Source: Pseudomonas sp. (GTDB taxonomy: Bacteria > Pseudomonadota > Gammaproteobacteria > Pseudomonadales > Pseudomonadaceae). Taken from it: DNA of 64,000 nucleotides. Positions 57,125 through 64,000 of this stretch are shown here, piece by piece. A program made the translations under genes and the position numbers. Numbering within the stretch: the first letter of the stretch is position 1; every line of letters begins with the position of its first letter. The notes beneath the pieces are model-generated. The model did no database searches. It saw only the letters and a program-made list of their open reading frames with translations, and was not told the origin of the DNA. Where the stretch lies: contig NZ_JAUXMX010000020.1 in the NCBI RefSeq assembly GCF_030683065.1, forward strand, positions 1-64,000, read 5' to 3'.

Positions 57125-58030
57125 TTAGGGTGTAGGGCTTGCTTTGACGTCCTGTGCCGCCAGCCCCTGCAGGTAGAGCACCACATCTGGTGCGCCTGCC
57201 AGGCGCAGGCCTTCGCCCAGTGCGGTGGCCTCGGCAGAGTGTTTGGGTAGCAGGAGAAACTCCGGCGCGTCCGGGGTGCGTAGCAGTGATAGCCGGGCAT
57301 AGGGCAGGCCGCTATCGAGCAGCAGGCTCATGAATGCAGGGTCGCTCCAGGCCGCGCTTGGCATGGCCAGAACGTGATAGCGCTGTTGCAGCTGGGTCAG
57401 GCCGCTGCTGCTCAGGCGGTAGCGTGACAGCTCTGCGGGCAGGCTGATTTCCAGTTGACGACGGCGGGCATAGGTTACGGCGCAGGCGAAGGCTTCGCTG
57501 TGCTGCTCTCCAGCCCAGAACACCCGATCGCCATGCCAGCTGGCCTGGCGCAGGCTGATGGCTTCGCCAGTCAGAAAGCGCGGCAAGGCCAGGCTGATGG
57601 TTTTGACAAAGTCTTTATAGCTGATAATGCGCACCTGGCGGCAGGCTTCGCTGGCGGCATAATCCTCAAGGCGGGTGAAGCAGGTCTGCTCAGGGTCACA
57701 GCTGCTCAGCCCGTCGATCAGGCGCAGGTCGAACGACTCCAGTCGCTGCTGTTGTACTTCGACGGTTTTGATCAGTACGGCATGGGCTTGGGCTTTGTCT
57801 TCCTGTACGGGACCGGACAGGGCGCCGCGAGGCAGTTCAACCAGGCGCTGCAATGGTGGGCCCTCTAGCCAGCAGATGCTGTCGCGGGTTGCAGGCATGG
57901 CATTGAAGGGCAGGTGCAGGCGACTGGCACGCTCGAGTATCAAACGCGACGCGCGGTTAGTGCCGCCCAGCCGCTGGATCAGAGCGGCAAGGCGTGAGCT
58001 GAAAAAAGCGGGCGGGCCGAACAGGCTCAT
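57125..58030 (-). CDS. conserved hypothetical protein, unknown function
   Basis: Not recognised. The ATG at 58030 (M-S-L-F-G-P-P-A-F-F-S-S-R) gives 301 residues; a TTG extension to 58171 overlaps the neighbouring start region and is unlikely. No signal peptide, membrane helix or Walker motif. Features are a basic N-terminus, two Cys in G-L-S-S-C-D-P-E-Q-T-C-F and an aromatic F-W-A-G-E-Q-H-S-E-A-F-A-C-A. It is leftward between gdhB and a DUF2835 gene and may be a Pseudomonas-specific soluble protein. Confidence 0.75.
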   Translation of the reverse strand: MSLFGPPAFFSSRLAALIQRLGGTNRASRLILERASRLHLPFNAMPATRDSICWLEGPPLQRLVELPRGALSGPVQEDKAQAHAVLIKTVEVQQQRLESFDLRLIDGLSSCDPEQTCFTRLEDYAASEACRQVRIISYKDFVKTISLALPRFLTGEAISLRQASWHGDRVFWAGEQHSEAFACAVTYARRRQLEISLPAELSRYRLSSSGLTQLQQRYHVLAMPSAAWSDPAFMSLLLDSGLPYARLSLLRTPDAPEFLLLPKHSAEATALGEGLRLAGAPDVVLYLQGLAAQDVKASPTP

Positions 58031-58180
58031 AAGCGGGTGCGAACTCCATTGACATCTACACAAGTGTGGCAGAGCTGCAAGGCCGTTGCACAGGCTTTGC
58101 TGAGCAGAATGGCAGGATCTGCACTGGGCTTGAGGGTTGCTTGTGGCAAGATTGCTGCACTCAATTACCAAGGTGTCAGT

Positions 58181-58402
58181 ATGGCCAGCCTACTGTTTGA
58201 TCTCGCGTTATCTGCCGAGCGCATGCTGGCGGTCTATCAGGGGCGGGCCAACCGTATTCTGGTGCAGAGTCGTGACGGTAGACGGGTCAGTGTACCGGCC
58301 CATCACTTCAGGCCTTTTCTGACTCATGAAGGCGTCTACGGCTGCTTCGAGCTGGAGTTTAATCAGGCGGGCCAATTGCTCAGCCTGCGCCGCCTGAGCT
58401 GA
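58181..58402 (+). CDS. DUF2835-family small protein
   Basis: The ATG at 58181, with AAGGTG seven bases upstream, gives 73 residues. The sequence (L-S-A-E-R-M-L-A-V-Y-Q-G-R-A-N-R-I-L-V, S-R-D-G-R-R-V-S-V-P-A-H-H-F-R-P-F-L-T-H-E-G-V-Y-G, L-L-S-L-R-R-L) follows the DUF2835 pattern along its whole length. Function unknown. Members are small cytosolic proteins. It lies between the unknown gene and pyrD, in pyrD orientation. Confidence 0.88.
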   Translation: MASLLFDLALSAERMLAVYQGRANRILVQSRDGRRVSVPAHHFRPFLTHEGVYGCFELEFNQAGQLLSLRRLS

Positions 58403-58466
58403 TGTGGCGTGCCGTTTCAGCGGGTGTTGCCGTCCACCTTCGCTCGCTAGCTGTCCCCCCTGCCTG

Positions 58467-58472
58467 TATAAT
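58467..58472 (+). promoter_or_regulatory. probable -10 of pyrD
   Basis: A perfect TATAAT in the 111-base DUF2835-pyrD gap, 41 bases before the pyrD ATG. No good -35 is visible at 16-18 bases. Confidence 0.5.
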
Positions 58473-58513
58473 CGCGCCTTTGCGAATTCACCATTATCGA
58501 GCTAAGCCTGCCC

Positions 58514-59542
58514 ATGTATACCCTGGCCCGCCAGCTACTGTTCAAACTCTCCCCGGAAACCTCTCACGAGCTGACTATCGACCTGGTCGGCGCGGGTGGG
58601 CGTCTGGGGCTTAATGGCCTGCTGAGCAAGGCGCCGGCCAGCTTGCCTGTCAATGTGATGGGGTTGGAGTTTGCCAATCCAGTCGGTTTGGCTGCCGGCC
58701 TGGATAAAAATGGCGATGCGATCGACGGTTTCGCTCAGCTCGGTTTTGGTTTTGTCGAGATCGGCACCGTGACGCCACGCCCGCAGCCGGGCAATCCCAA
58801 GCCGCGGCTGTTCCGTTTGCCAGAGGCTGAGGCCATCATTAACCGCATGGGCTTCAATAACCTGGGTGTCGACCATCTGCTGGGCAGGGTGCAGGCGGCT
58901 AAATACAAAGGTGTGTTGGGGATCAATATAGGCAAGAACTTTGATACGCCGGTCGAGCGCGCGGTGGATGACTACTTGCTGTGCCTGGACAAGGTCTACG
59001 CCCACGCCAGTTACGTCACGGTCAACGTAAGCTCGCCGAATACCCCCGGCCTGCGTAGCCTGCAGTTCGGCGATTCGCTCAAGCAGTTACTCGAAGCCTT
59101 GCGCCTGCGTCAGGAAGACCTGACCCGCCAGCATGGTAAGCGCGTGCCACTGGCAATCAAGATCGCCCCGGATATGAGCGATGAAGAAACCGTCGAAGTG
59201 GCCAAGGCGCTGGTCGAGGCCGGTATGGATGCAGTGATTGCCACCAATACCACCCTGGGCCGTGAAGGTGTTCAGGGTCTTGAGTTCGGCGATGAGGCTG
59301 GTGGTTTGTCCGGCGCACCCGTGCGCGACAAGAGCACCCATATCGTCAAGGTTCTGGCTGCTGAGTTGGCTGGGCGTTTACCGATCATTGCCGTAGGCGG
59401 CATCACTGAAGGCAAGCACGCAGGCGAGAAGATCGCCGCTGGAGCGAGCCTGGTACAGATTTATTCCGGGTTCATTTACAAGGGCCCGGCGCTGATTCGC
59501 GAAGCGGTGGATGCGATTGCCGGATTACCGCGCAAGGGATAA
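58514..59542 (+). CDS. pyrD: dihydroorotate dehydrogenase (quinone), class 2
   Basis: Oxidises dihydroorotate to orotate in pyrimidine synthesis, using membrane quinone. The 342-residue protein has the class 2 N-terminal helix ([18 protein letters not shown]), [33 protein letters not shown] with catalytic Ser, and I-A-V-G-G-I-T-E-G and the phosphate-binding Y-S-G-F-I-Y-K-G-P. Complete. Confidence 0.96.
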   Translation: MYTLARQLLFKLSPETSHELTIDLVGAGGRLGLNGLLSKAPASLPVNVMGLEFANPVGLAAGLDKNGDAIDGFAQLGFGFVEIGTVTPRPQPGNPKPRLFRLPEAEAIINRMGFNNLGVDHLLGRVQAAKYKGVLGINIGKNFDTPVERAVDDYLLCLDKVYAHASYVTVNVSSPNTPGLRSLQFGDSLKQLLEALRLRQEDLTRQHGKRVPLAIKIAPDMSDEETVEVAKALVEAGMDAVIATNTTLGREGVQGLEFGDEAGGLSGAPVRDKSTHIVKVLAAELAGRLPIIAVGGITEGKHAGEKIAAGASLVQIYSGFIYKGPALIREAVDAIAGLPRKG

Positions 59543-59567
59543 GCGACGCGAGGTGTGCGGCGAAGGG

Positions 59568-59590
59568 TTCGCGGCTAAAGCCGCTGCTAC
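59568..59590 (-). repeat. single REP element after pyrD
   Basis: TTCGCGGCTAAAGCCGCTGC followed by TAC is the inverse of the GTAG(G/C)AGCGGC...GCCGCGAA repeat found at 41835. Confidence 0.65.
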
Positions 59591-59615
59591 AGCGAGGGTT
59601 GGTAGGGCCGGCAAT

Positions 59616-59639
59616 AAAAAGGGCTCCCTGAAGGAGCCC
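59616..59639 (-). terminator. terminator of rmf
   Basis: GGGCTCC and GGAGCCC pair around CTGAA, with a five-base A run on the left that becomes the T tract on the reverse strand. It lies 65 bases after the rmf stop. Confidence 0.8.
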
Positions 59640-59703
59640 CTGGGCTCTCGCCCGCCGCCCGGATGGGGCGTGCTTGATGAAGTCGGTAGAGTCCTTGAGT
59701 GAG

Positions 59704-59919
59704 TTAGCCGACAGCGTGAAGTTCGTTAAGTCGGTGGATGCCGGCGGTGCCGGTCAGTCCGTCCCAGTTGTCACCGCGACCTTCGCGCCAGCCGTTCAAC
59801 CAGGCTTGACGTACTGAAGGGAGTGTAAATGGACACATTTCTCGGGATTTGCCATGGACGCCGTATTGGTAGCCGCGCAAAAAAGCTCTTTCTAACGGAT
59901 CACGCTTTAGTCTTCTCAT
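59704..59919 (-). CDS. rmf: ribosome modulation factor
   Basis: Binds 70S ribosomes in stationary phase and starts 100S dimer formation. The 71-residue basic protein contains R-D-P-L-E-R-A-F-L-R-G-Y-Q-Y-G-V-H-G-K-S-R-E-M-C-P and W-L-N-G-W-R-E-G-R-G-D-N-W-D-G-L-T-G-T-A-G, nearly the whole Rmf signature. The length exceeds E. coli Rmf (55) by a short tail, as in other pseudomonads. The leader upstream is strongly structured. Confidence 0.95.
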   Translation of the reverse strand: MRRLKRDPLERAFLRGYQYGVHGKSREMCPFTLPSVRQAWLNGWREGRGDNWDGLTGTAGIHRLNELHAVG

Positions 59920-60359
59920 CGGGTATTGCCCTCAACGTTGACTGTAATGTCCCTTAGACCTCGGCGACCTCGTCGCGAGGTCAGGCAGAAAGATTCTGCC
60001 AGAGGAGAAGTCCGCTGCCGGCGTGGCGGTTCTTCCTCGTGCTTTTGTCGTTGCGACAAAAGCCTGGGTAGATTTCTATCTAATGCTTGGATGCATGTGA
60101 ATGATCGTTTTGTCATAAGGAAGTAACAGTTTTGCTGATCAAGCCATAAGGCGTCGCGCAGAAGGCCCGGCTTCTTGCGGCTACCACCGATGATGCGGGC
60201 GTTTGCAGCGTGTGTGTAGGTGTTTTGCCACTGCGAATTAATCGCGGCTGGATGCTTTGTTTATTCCGATGAAGGGTCGCCTTGCGACGTTTTGTCACTT
60301 ATTTTGGCTGTGTTGACTCGCTCACCTGCCGTTTACTGCCTTAGGCACTGGATATTCCC
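59920..60359. other. 440-base rmf-rlmKL divergent region
   Basis: 59957-60063 holds the structured rmf leader. From 60064 to 60359 only divergent promoters are expected; no clear -35/-10 pair and no gene. Reverse-strand frame 60113-60298 has neither RBS nor recognisable character. Confidence 0.55.
59957..60063 (-). ncRNA. structured rmf leader (rmf RNA motif candidate)
   Basis: Reading in rmf direction there are four consecutive stem-loops. First: ten perfect pairs, GCTTTTGTCG/CGACAAAAGC with a three-base loop (60041-60063). Second: a longer imperfect stem from GAGGAAGAA to TTCTCCTC (60002-60039). Third: seven pairs, GGCAGAA/TTCTGCC with loop TCT (59984-60000). Fourth: eleven pairs with one bulge (59957-59982). 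The rmf ATG is 38 bases beyond. A conserved structure called the rmf RNA motif is known in the leaders of pseudomonad rmf genes, and this fits it by place and shape. Confidence 0.75.
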
Positions 60360-62633
60360 ATGTCGGATCGTTACGAACTCTTTCTCACTTGCCCCAAGGG
60401 CCTGGAAGGCTTGCTGCTTGAAGAAGCCGGCAACCTAGGGCTCGAGGAGGCGCGCGAGCATACGTCCGCCATTCGGGGTGTTGCCAGTATGGAGACGGCT
60501 TATCGCTTGTGCCTGTGGTCGCGCCTGGCCAACCGGGTATTGCTGGTGCTCAAGCGCTTCCCGATTCAGGACGCCCAAAGCCTCTACGAGGGTGTGCTGG
60601 AGGTCGACTGGTTCGAGCACCTGGAACCCACCGGCAGTCTGGCCGTGGAGTTCAGCGGTAATGGTTCGGGAATCGACAATACCCACTTCGGTGCGTTGAA
60701 GGTCAAGGACGCCATCGTCGACAAACTGCGGCAGAAGGACGGCACGCGGCCATCGATCGACAAGCTCAACCCGGACATGCGCGTGCACCTGCGCCTGGAT
60801 CGCGGCGAGGCGATTCTTTCCCTCGACCTGTCCGGGCACAGCCTGCATCAGCGTGGTTATCGCCTGCAGCAGGGCGCTGCACCATTGAAGGAAAACCTTG
60901 CCGCGGCGGTTCTGCTGCGTGCCGGCTGGCCGCGCATCGCCGCTGAGGGTGGTGCGCTGGCCGACCCCATGTGCGGCGTCGGCACGTTCCTGGTGGAGGC
61001 CGCGATGATTGCCGCCGACATCGCGCCAAACCTCAACCGCGAGCAGTGGGGTTTCAGTCATTGGCTGGGTCATGTACCGGCCTTGTGGAAGAAGCTGCAC
61101 GCCGAAGCCGAGCAACGCGCCGCCGCAGGCATGGCCAAACCGCCGTTGTGGATCCGTGGCTACGAGGCTGACCCGCGCCTGATTCAGCCCGCGCGCAACA
61201 ATATCGAGCGGGCTGGTCTGAGCCACTGGATCAAGGTCTATCAGGGCGAACTGTCGACCTTCGAGCCGCGGCCCGATCAGAACCAGAAAGGTCTGGTTAT
61301 CTGTAATCCACCCTATGGCGAGCGCCTGGGCGAAGAGGCCAGCCTGCTGTATCTCTACCAGAACCTCGGCGAACGCCTGCGTCAGGCATGCATGGGTTGG
61401 GAGGCGGCGGTGTTTACCGGCGCGCCGGATCTGGGCAAGCGTATGGGTATTCGCAGCCACAAGCAGTACGCCTTCTGGAATGGTGCCTTGCCGTGCAAGT
61501 TGCTGTTGATCAAGGTGCAGCCGGAGCAGTTTGTTACCGGTGAGCGGCGTACCCCGGAGCAGCGCGAGCGTGAGCGTGAACAGGCCGAAGCCGACAAGTC
61601 CCCGCTTGAGCCGCTGGAGCGTCAGTACAACAAGAACGGCAATCCGCTCAAGCCGGCCCCCGTACCCGCTCCAGTGGTCGAGCTGGCGCGCCTGAGTGAA
61701 GGCGGGCAGATGTTCGCCAATCGCCTGCAAAAGAATCTGAAACAGTTGGGCAAGTGGGTGCGTCGCGAAGGCATCGACTGTTACCGCCTGTACGACGCCG
61801 ATATGCCGGAATACTCCATGGCGGTGGATTTGTATGGTGATTGGGTGCATGTGCAGGAATATGCCGCCCCCAAGTCAATTGATCCTGAAAAAGCTAAAGC
61901 CCGTATGTTTGACGCCATAGCCGCGATCCCGCAGGCGCTGAATGTCGACAAGAACAAGGTGATCATCAAGCGCCGCGAGCGCCAGGCTGGCACCAAGCAG
62001 TACCAGCGCCAGGCGACCCAGGGTCAGTTTCTGGAAGTCAGCGAGGGTGGCGTAAAGCTGCTGGTCAACCTCACCGATTACCTAGACACCGGACTGTTCC
62101 TCGATCACCGCCCGCTGCGTCTGCGCATCCAGAAAGAGGCCGCCGGCAAGCGCTTCCTCAACCTGTATTGCTACACCGCCACGGCTACCGTGCATGCGGC
62201 CAAGGGCGGCGCGCGCAGCACCACCAGCGTCGATCTGTCGAAGACCTACCTGGACTGGGCGCGGCGTAACCTGTCGCTCAATGGCTTCTCTGACAAGAAC
62301 AAGCTGGAGCAGGCCGATGTGATGGTCTGGCTGGAAGAGGATCGTGGCGAATACGATCTGATCTTCATCGACCCACCGACCTTCTCCAATTCCAAACGCA
62401 TGGAGGGCGTGTTCGATATCCAACGCGATCACGTGCAGTTGCTCGACCTGGCCATGGCGCGCCTGGCACCGGGCGGCGTGTTGTATTTCTCCAATAACTT
62501 CCGCAAGTTCGAGCTTGATGAGGGGCTGGCGGCACGTTACGGTTTGGAGGACATCAGCGCCACGACCCTGGATCCGGACTTTGCCCGTAACCCGAAAATC
62601 CACCGTGCCTGGCGTCTGACCACCCAAGGCTGA
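60360..62633 (+). CDS. rlmL: bifunctional 23S rRNA methyltransferase RlmK/RlmL
   Basis: Methylates 23S rRNA at G2445 (RlmL part) and G2069 (RlmK part). The 757-residue fusion has a ferredoxin-like/THUMP N-terminus (L-F-L-T-C-P-K-G-L-E-G-L-L), the first methyltransferase with D-P-M-C-G-V-G-T-F-L-V-E-A and N-P-P-Y-G-E-R, and a second with L-N-L-Y-C-Y-T-A-T-A-T-V, D-L-S-K-T-Y-L-D-W-A and F-I-D-P-P-T-F-S-N-S. A variable charged linker joins them. Divergent from rmf, so two ribosome-related genes share one control region. Confidence 0.95.
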   Translation: MSDRYELFLTCPKGLEGLLLEEAGNLGLEEAREHTSAIRGVASMETAYRLCLWSRLANRVLLVLKRFPIQDAQSLYEGVLEVDWFEHLEPTGSLAVEFSGNGSGIDNTHFGALKVKDAIVDKLRQKDGTRPSIDKLNPDMRVHLRLDRGEAILSLDLSGHSLHQRGYRLQQGAAPLKENLAAAVLLRAGWPRIAAEGGALADPMCGVGTFLVEAAMIAADIAPNLNREQWGFSHWLGHVPALWKKLHAEAEQRAAAGMAKPPLWIRGYEADPRLIQPARNNIERAGLSHWIKVYQGELSTFEPRPDQNQKGLVICNPPYGERLGEEASLLYLYQNLGERLRQACMGWEAAVFTGAPDLGKRMGIRSHKQYAFWNGALPCKLLLIKVQPEQFVTGERRTPEQREREREQAEADKSPLEPLERQYNKNGNPLKPAPVPAPVVELARLSEGGQMFANRLQKNLKQLGKWVRREGIDCYRLYDADMPEYSMAVDLYGDWVHVQEYAAPKSIDPEKAKARMFDAIAAIPQALNVDKNKVIIKRRERQAGTKQYQRQATQGQFLEVSEGGVKLLVNLTDYLDTGLFLDHRPLRLRIQKEAAGKRFLNLYCYTATATVHAAKGGARSTTSVDLSKTYLDWARRNLSLNGFSDKNKLEQADVMVWLEEDRGEYDLIFIDPPTFSNSKRMEGVFDIQRDHVQLLDLAMARLAPGGVLYFSNNFRKFELDEGLAARYGLEDISATTLDPDFARNPKIHRAWRLTTQG

Positions 62634-62829
62634 GCGCTGTTGGAAAAACGCACGCCTACTACGGTCGTCTTGGCGTGACGCAGTAGGCGCCGACCCATTA
62701 CCTCGAGCAGTCTGCGATCCGCAGGCAGTGCACCAGGGTTATTAGTGCGGTACAGAAGCTGGCGGGTTGTCGCTGCGCTCCGAACGGATCGCCGGCCTAG
62801 GCTCCAAGCCAGAAAGGCTGATACGCCTG

Positions 62830-63069
62830 TCAGTCGCTGAGCGCTTGCAGCCACTCCTTGGGCACATCGCGTTTCAATGCCAGCTGGCATTGCTGGCTTT
62901 CCGGATCGAAGACGATGACGGCTTCGCCTTTATCGAGGGCGTGGCGCACCCGTTGCACACGGGTTTGCAGTGGGGTTTCGTCGCCGTTATCGGTGCCTTC
63001 GCGGGTGACGAAGTCCTCGATCAGGGAGGTGAGGGTGTCGGCTTCGAGCAGGGATGCAGGGATTAGCAC
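62830..63069 (-). CDS. YheU-family small protein
   Basis: 79 residues. M-L-I-P-A-S-L-L-E-A-D-T-L-T-S-L-I-E-D-F-V-T-R-E-G-T-D-N-G is the conserved YheU start, followed by V-R-H-A-L-D-K-G-E-A-V-I-V-F-D. Function unknown in any organism. GGAGAAA precedes the ATG. It is leftward, 160 bases beyond the kinase gene end, so possibly read through from it. Confidence 0.9.
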   Translation of the reverse strand: MLIPASLLEADTLTSLIEDFVTREGTDNGDETPLQTRVQRVRHALDKGEAVIVFDPESQQCQLALKRDVPKEWLQALSD

Positions 63070-63233
63070 GGTTTGTTTCTCCAGAACGCAGCGGCGATGC
63101 TAACGCGCCTTGGACGTGCTGGCCATGCCGCAGATTACGGCCACTAGCAGCGTAGTGTTGGGAGCCGCCAGAGCGGCTTTCCGTTTGCCGCTTACTGACA
63201 CCGTATAGGTCGCACGGCTTCTGCGATCTCGGG

Positions 63234-64000
63234 TCAGTTGTCTTGCAGGGTCTGCCTGAGCAGATAATGCTCAAGGGTGGCGTAGAGTCGGGTACTGTCC
63301 AGTGGCTTGCCGAGGAAATCGTTCATGCCGACCTGCATGCCATGCCGGCGATGCTCGTCGAGCGTATGCGCGGTCAGTGCGACGATGGGTACCGCGACGA
63401 GGTTTTGCTGGTGCTCAAACTGGCGAATCTTTTCGGTCGCAGCAAAACCATCCATTACCGGCATTTCACAGTCCATCAGGATCAGTTGTATCGCCGCCGG
63501 GTCGCGTTGATATTCATCGAGGGCGGCCAGCCCATTGCTCACCAGGCGCACGTTATAGCCGCGTTTCCTCAAGAAGCCCTGCACCACCAACTGATTAACC
63601 TGATTGTCTTCGGCGACCAGGATGCACGGAGTTCCAGCCTGCTCGGCATGTGCTGCTCGCGGCAGGTGTTCCACGTTGGCGCGGTGCTCTGCATAGAGTT
63701 CGACCAGTGTGGCCCGCAGGGCGCTGACTGTTAGCGGTTGCGCCAGGCTGAGCAGGCGCATACCGGCACAGGGGGGTAACTGCTGGGATTGCTGTGGGGG
63801 GCAGAGCAGTAATATGCGCTGGCCGGGCTGCAGGTAAGGGTGCAGCGAGTCCAGCCAATGGTTGGCGCTGCCGGGCCAGGGTGACATCAATACAAGCAGA
63901 GGCGCGGTGCTGACATCTTCCAGGTAACCGTGCAGCTTGTCCGGGTTGTGACAGAGTTCGGTGTGCATGCCCCAGCGACCGAGCAGGCGAGCCAAGGCGT
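63234..64000 (-). CDS. hybrid sensor kinase, C-terminal receiver part (cut by edge)
   Basis: Reverse-strand frame open to the right edge; at least 255 residues are visible and the kinase part lies outside. A receiver-like stretch lacking a clear phospho-Asp (L-L-V-L-M-S-P-W-P) is followed by an intact receiver: I-L-V-A-E-D-N-Q-V-N-Q, phospho-Asp in L-I-L-M-D-C-E-M-P-V-M-D-G, A-L-T-A-H-T and L-G-K-P-L-D. This layout repeats the C-terminal half of the SagS-like kinase at 12779. No HPt domain follows. Confidence 0.85.
   Translation of the reverse strand, partial: ALARLLGRWGMHTELCHNPDKLHGYLEDVSTAPLLVLMSPWPGSANHWLDSLHPYLQPGQRILLLCPPQQSQQLPPCAGMRLLSLAQPLTVSALRATLVELYAEHRANVEHLPRAAHAEQAGTPCILVAEDNQVNQLVVQGFLRKRGYNVRLVSNGLAALDEYQRDPAAIQLILMDCEMPVMDGFAATEKIRQFEHQQNLVAVPIVALTAHTLDEHRRHGMQVGMNDFLGKPLDSTRLYATLEHYLLRQTLQDN

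Noticed and set aside
59981-60063. Short palindromes looked at as a possible CRISPR array or attachment site
   Set aside because: The hairpins have different sequences and no regular spacing, and they fit an rmf leader instead.
60113-60298. 61-codon reverse-strand frame upstream of rmf
   Set aside because: No RBS, and it lies in the expected promoter zone of rmf.
60435-61850. 471-codon reverse-strand frame
   Set aside because: Antisense to rlmKL, which has clear methyltransferase motifs.

Overview
The window looks like chromosomal DNA of a Pseudomonas-type gammaproteobacterium. The evidence is gene content: a type II DAHP synthase, an OspR/SagS-like pair, an Smc-ZipA-LigA block, a moxR/bat operon beside a large NAD-glutamate dehydrogenase, and rmf beside rlmKL. 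Intergenic REP elements of the GTAGGAGCGG...CCGCGAA type and GC-rich coding with strong third-position bias agree. Most genes are housekeeping or metabolic. No prophage, CRISPR array, rRNA or tRNA gene was seen. The only mobile-element gene is the start of an IS110-family transposase cut by the left edge.

Layout. 1-200: IS110 edge. 0.2-5.6 kb: aroF-type DAHP synthase, spermidine-synthase-like protein, enoyl-CoA hydratase and a DeaD/CsdA helicase. 5.6-11.1 kb: a small membrane protein, a DODA-type dioxygenase, tpm, htpX, an SDR pair and an AlaA-like aminotransferase. 11.2-17.1 kb: a redox block (msrB, gpx, a MarR/OspR-type regulator), a SagS-like hybrid kinase, a DUF815 ATPase and a GAF-type methionine sulfoxide reductase. 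17-26.5 kb: fadE, transglutaminase-like protein, folE, Smr protein, an isochorismatase-fold hydrolase, nhaD, prmB and a LysE exporter. 26.5-37 kb: a purine cluster made of an NCS2 permease, guaD and xdhC/xdhB/xdhA, with two different GntR/FCD regulators. 37-44.6 kb: smc, zipA, ligA. 44.7-51.6 kb: moxR-DUF58-DUF4381-batA-batB/C-batD, all leftward with 4-8 bp overlaps between most genes. 52-64 kb: gdhB, two small or unknown genes, pyrD, rmf with a structured leader, rlmKL, a YheU protein and the end of a hybrid kinase.

How genes work together. The purine block reads as one pathway: uptake, deamination of guanine to xanthine, then oxidation to urate. Repeated inverted-repeat operators lie in its control regions. 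The gpx-ospR pair is an autoregulated peroxide unit with a near-perfect palindrome over the predicted promoter. In the moxR/bat set an AAA+ chaperone is coupled to VWA and DUF58 proteins.

From memory, the blocks correspond to separate P. aeruginosa PAO1 loci (around PA2843-PA2815, PA1674-PA1678, PA1519-PA1529 and PA3075-PA3044). If so, the local order is rearranged relative to that strain. I could not run a search, so that synteny statement is recollection and inference. The strongest non-coding signals are the multi-hairpin rmf leader, the purine-cluster operators, the gpx/ospR palindrome and a degenerate duplicate of the moxR 5' end.
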